From the NCBI GenBank assembly GCA_052324925.1, contig JBQPRE010000002.1: a stretch of 64,000 bases of DNA; one strand, given 5' to 3'. Source of the DNA: Flavimobilis sp052324925. Its GTDB lineage: Bacteria; Actinomycetota; Actinomycetes; Actinomycetales; Cellulomonadaceae. The translations under genes were made by a program, and so were the position numbers. Shown here one piece after another: positions 61,368-64,000 of the stretch (position 1 is its first letter; every line of letters starts with the position of its first letter). The notes under the pieces are model-generated. The model was not told the DNA's origin and did no database searches. It saw only the letters and a program-made list of their open reading frames with translations.

Positions 61368-61405
61368 CCGTCGGCCCGGCCCCCACTCCGGGGCCGGGCC
61401 GACGG
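61368..61405 (+). terminator. terminator after tsf
   Basis: A perfect 16-bp stem, ccgtcggcccggcccc with its complement, and a six-base loop, 14 bases past the stop. Confidence 0.85.
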
Positions 61406-61447
61406 CGCACCCGCCCTGCACCACCCACGCAGCCCTGAGGAGTCCAG

Positions 61448-62170
61448 ATGACCGAGTCCGCCACGCCCCGCCGCGTTCTGCTCAAGCTCTCCGGCGAGAT
61501 GTTCGGAGGGGGCCAGATCGGCCTCGCGCCCGACGTCGTCCAGCGCGTCGCCGCTGAGATCGCTGCCGCTGCCGCTCAGGGTGTTCAGATCGCGATCGTC
61601 GTCGGGGGAGGCAACTTCTTCCGAGGGGCCGAGCTCTCCCAGCGTGGCCTCGACCGGGCCCGTGCGGACTACATGGGCATGCTCGGCACCGTGATGAACT
61701 GCCTCGCCCTGCAGGACTTCCTCGAGCAGGCGGGACGCTCGACGCGCGTGCAGACCGCGATCGCGATGGGTCAGGTCGCAGAGAACTACATCCCGCTGCG
61801 TGCGATCCGGCACATGGAGAAGGGTCGCGTCGTCATCTTCGGCGCGGGCGCCGGGATGCCCTACTTCTCAACCGACACCGTCGCCGTCCAGCGTGCCCTC
61901 GAGACCCGCTGCGACGAGGTCCTCATGGGCAAGAACGGGGTGGACGGCGTCTACACCGCGGACCCGCGGACCGACCCGTCGGCGACATTGCTCAGCACGC
62001 TCACGTACTCGGACGCCCTGCAGCGCGGGCTTCGGGTCGTCGACTCGACGGCCTTCAGCCTCTGCATGGACAACGGTGTGAAGATGCGTGTCTTCGGGAT
62101 GGGCGAGCCCGGAAACGTGACCCGCGCCCTCCTGGGTGAGAACATCGGGACCGTGGTCACCGCGGGCTGA
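61448..62170 (+). CDS. pyrH: uridylate kinase
   Basis: Phosphorylates UMP to UDP; allosteric amino-acid-kinase fold. 240 residues: RVLLKLSGEMFGGGQIGL, IVVGGGNFFRGAELSQRG, GMPYFSTDTVAVQRALE and LMGKNGVDGVYTADPRTDP. The ATG has a GAGGAG site. frr follows after 81 bases; the two form the usual pyrH-frr pair. Confidence 0.96.
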   Translation: MTESATPRRVLLKLSGEMFGGGQIGLAPDVVQRVAAEIAAAAAQGVQIAIVVGGGNFFRGAELSQRGLDRARADYMGMLGTVMNCLALQDFLEQAGRSTRVQTAIAMGQVAENYIPLRAIRHMEKGRVVIFGAGAGMPYFSTDTVAVQRALETRCDEVLMGKNGVDGVYTADPRTDPSATLLSTLTYSDALQRGLRVVDSTAFSLCMDNGVKMRVFGMGEPGNVTRALLGENIGTVVTAG

Positions 62171-62251
62171 CGCCCCCGGACCCGCGCTCTCAACCGCAGC
62201 ACGACCCCACCGCACGCGCCGCCCCCAGGGCGGCTGAGACAAGGAGCACCC

Positions 62252-62809
62252 GTGATCGACGAGACTCTCCTCGAGGCCGAGGAAAAGATGGGCAAGGCCG
62301 TGGAGGTCGCCAAGGAGGACTTCGCTGCCATCCGCACGGGCCGTGCGAACGCAGCGATGTTCGCAAAGATCTTTGTCGAGTACTACGGGACGCCCACGCC
62401 GCTGCAGCAGCTTGCATCGTTCAACGTCACCGAGGCCCGCACCGTTCTCATCTCGCCGTTCGACAAGACCGCGATGAGTGCGATCGAGAAGGCGCTGCGC
62501 GACTCCGACCTCGGCGTGAACCCGGCCAACGACGGCAACGTCGTGCGCGTCGTGCTTCCGTCCCTCACGGAAGAGCGCCGTCGGGACTACGTCAAGCTGG
62601 CCAAGACGAAGGCTGAGGACGCGCGCGTCTCGATCCGTGCCGTGCGCCGTAAGGCGAAGGACGTCCTCGACCGCCTCGTCAAGGACGGCGAGGCTGGTGA
62701 GGACGAGGTCGGGCGTGCTGAGAAGGAGCTTGACGGCCTCACCAAGCGGCACACGGACGAGGTCGATGCGATCCTCGGTGCCAAGGAGACGGAACTTCTC
62801 GAGGTCTGA
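62252..62809 (+). CDS. frr: ribosome recycling factor
   Basis: Splits post-termination ribosomes with EF-G. 185 residues, complete: TLLEAEEKMGKAVEVAKED, IRTGRANAAMF, VRVVLPSLTEERRRDYVKLAK and RRKAKDVLDRLVKDGEAGEDE across domain I. GTG start with an AGGAG site; the last base of its stop is the first of cdsA. Confidence 0.96.
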   Translation: MIDETLLEAEEKMGKAVEVAKEDFAAIRTGRANAAMFAKIFVEYYGTPTPLQQLASFNVTEARTVLISPFDKTAMSAIEKALRDSDLGVNPANDGNVVRVVLPSLTEERRRDYVKLAKTKAEDARVSIRAVRRKAKDVLDRLVKDGEAGEDEVGRAEKELDGLTKRHTDEVDAILGAKETELLEV

Positions 62810-63654
62810 TGCCTGACGTGCACGAGGGCGCTCAGCCCACGACGACCGGCCGTTCCGGCCGCGATCTGCCTCGGGCGATCGCGGTCGGGCTCGGCCTTCT
62901 CGCTGTCGTGGGTCTGAGCCTGTTCCTGTGGACGCCCGCGTTTGTCGGACTTGCTCTCGTCGCGGTGGGTGCGGCGCTCTGGGAGCTCGCGCAGGCGTTC
63001 GCCCGCCGCGACGTCCACCTTCCGCTCGCCCCGCTCTGGGTGGGATCCGCAGGAATCCTCGTCTCGGCGTACAGCGCCGGGAGCGAGGCGATGTTCGTCT
63101 CGTTCGTCCTCACTGTTCTGGGTGTGCTCGTGTGGCGCGCACTCGACGGTTACGGTCCTCGCGGGCTGCGGGACGCGGCTGCGGCCACGTTCGCGACCGC
63201 GTACCTGCCGCTCATGGCGGGCTTTGCGATGCTCATGCTCGCCCAGCCCGAGGGCGTTTGGCGGGTCCTGCTCTTCATCCTCCTTCCTGTCGCGAGCGAC
63301 ACGGGAGGTTTCTTCGCGGGGGTGCGGTTCGGCAAGCACCCGCTCGCACCCTCGATCTCCCCGAAGAAGAGCTGGGAGGGCCTTGCGGGCTCGTTCGTGC
63401 TCACCTCGATCGTGGGGGTCGTGGGGATCATCCTCCTCGGAGGTCCGTGGTGGTGGGGGCTCGTCCTCGGCGCCGCGACCCCCGTCACGGGCACGTTCGG
63501 CGACCTCGCCGAGTCCCTTCTCAAGCGCGACCTGGGCCTCAAGGACATGGGCAGCCTGCTGCCCGGTCACGGGGGCGTCCTCGACCGGCTGGACTCGCTC
63601 CTGCTCACCGCGCCCTTTGCCTACCTCATGCTGTCGGCCGCCCTCGGCGGCTGA
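62809..63654 (+). CDS. cdsA: phosphatidate cytidylyltransferase
   Basis: Makes CDP-diacylglycerol for phospholipid synthesis. 281 residues with about eight membrane spans and the family signature SDTGGFFAGVRFGKHPLAP then SPKKSWEGLAGS, and the C-terminal TGTFGDLAESLLKRDLGLKD with DMGSLLPGHGGVLDRLDSLL following. The ATG overlaps frr by one base. Confidence 0.95.
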   Translation: MPDVHEGAQPTTTGRSGRDLPRAIAVGLGLLAVVGLSLFLWTPAFVGLALVAVGAALWELAQAFARRDVHLPLAPLWVGSAGILVSAYSAGSEAMFVSFVLTVLGVLVWRALDGYGPRGLRDAAAATFATAYLPLMAGFAMLMLAQPEGVWRVLLFILLPVASDTGGFFAGVRFGKHPLAPSISPKKSWEGLAGSFVLTSIVGVVGIILLGGPWWWGLVLGAATPVTGTFGDLAESLLKRDLGLKDMGSLLPGHGGVLDRLDSLLLTAPFAYLMLSAALGG

Positions 63655-63679
63655 GTCATTCCACCGGAAGCTGAAGCAC

Positions 63680-64000
63680 ATGTCTGACCGCCGCGTCCCC
63701 GTGACGCTCGACCTCTCAACCCCCGCAGCGGGGCGACGTGGCAAGCCGCCGCGTCACTTCGCCGACCTCACGCCCGACGAGCGTCTCGAGGTCGTCGCGG
63801 AGGTGGGCGAGAAGCCGTTCCGAGCCAAGCAGATCGGTCAGCACTACTACGGGCACCTCACGGCGGACCCCGCAGAGATGAGCGACCTTCCGGCCGCCAC
63901 GCGCGACCGTCTCGCCGAAGCCTTCTTCCCGCCGCTCCTGCGCAGCACGCGCGTGATGAAGGCGGACGGCGGCACGACCGTCAAGACGCTCTGGCGCATG
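63680..64000 (+). CDS. rlmN: 23S rRNA/tRNA methyltransferase RlmN, 5' part
   Basis: The first 107 codons run off the window end. Seen: RHFADLTPDERLEVVAEVG, KPFRAKQIGQHYYGHLTAD and DLPAATRDRLAEAFFPPLL, then GGTTVKTLWRM. These are the RlmN N-terminal HhH-like domain; the radical-SAM cysteines (CxxxCxxC) lie beyond the edge. It would make m2A2503 and m2A37. Position after cdsA is the common actinobacterial order. Confidence 0.85.
   Translation, partial: MSDRRVPVTLDLSTPAAGRRGKPPRHFADLTPDERLEVVAEVGEKPFRAKQIGQHYYGHLTADPAEMSDLPAATRDRLAEAFFPPLLRSTRVMKADGGTTVKTLWRM

Overview
The window is 64 kb of high-GC DNA from an actinomycete. Tandem clpP1-clpP2, an ultrashort-stem ileS T-box, DUF4233, DUF2469, a WhiG-type sigma factor and mycobacterial-style coenzyme F420 genes all point to Actinomycetota. 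The F420-0 salvage arrangement fits order Micrococcales, for example a Sanguibacter- or Jonesia-like genus; the genus is inference.

From 1 to about 4 kb the DNA is accessory: an orphan membrane protein, an orphan lipoprotein, and fragments of three insertion-sequence families (IS256, a DDE transposase, IS3), with hairpins and a degenerate direct repeat. Base composition looks lower in GC here than in the rest of the window.

From 4 to 28 kb the core chromosome begins with a DUF7916-type barrel protein, then trigger factor, clpP1, clpP2, clpX, chorismate mutase and a Balon/Rv2629-like release-factor relative. A probable arginine ABC transporter (ATPase, permease, binding protein) with ArgR-like boxes follows, then fadD and valS. 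Next is the most interesting block, 18.4-25 kb: an F420-dependent oxidoreductase and F420-0 gamma-glutamyl ligase, facing a three-gene ABC transporter of the type proposed to import F420-0, with an OmpA-like lipoprotein between them. Then come proC and an unusual fusion of a low-molecular-weight phosphatase/arsenate reductase domain to a short-chain dehydrogenase.

From 28 to 48 kb lie ileS with its T-box, folC, a PTS-type dihydroxyacetone kinase operon (dhaKLM), DUF4233, ndk, smc, ftsY, the ammonium operon amtB-glnK-glnD with a GlnR-like box, ffh and an amidohydrolase.

From 48 to 64 kb the order is typically actinobacterial: rpsP, khpA, rimM, trmD, rplS, lepB, rnhB, DUF2469, yraN, comM, dprA, xerC, whiG, an M23-like protein on the minus strand, rpsB, tsf, pyrH, frr, cdsA and the 5' part of rlmN, cut by the window edge. 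Together this region supplies translation, protein export, RNA maturation, DNA uptake processing and phospholipid synthesis. I saw no tRNA, rRNA or CRISPR array.
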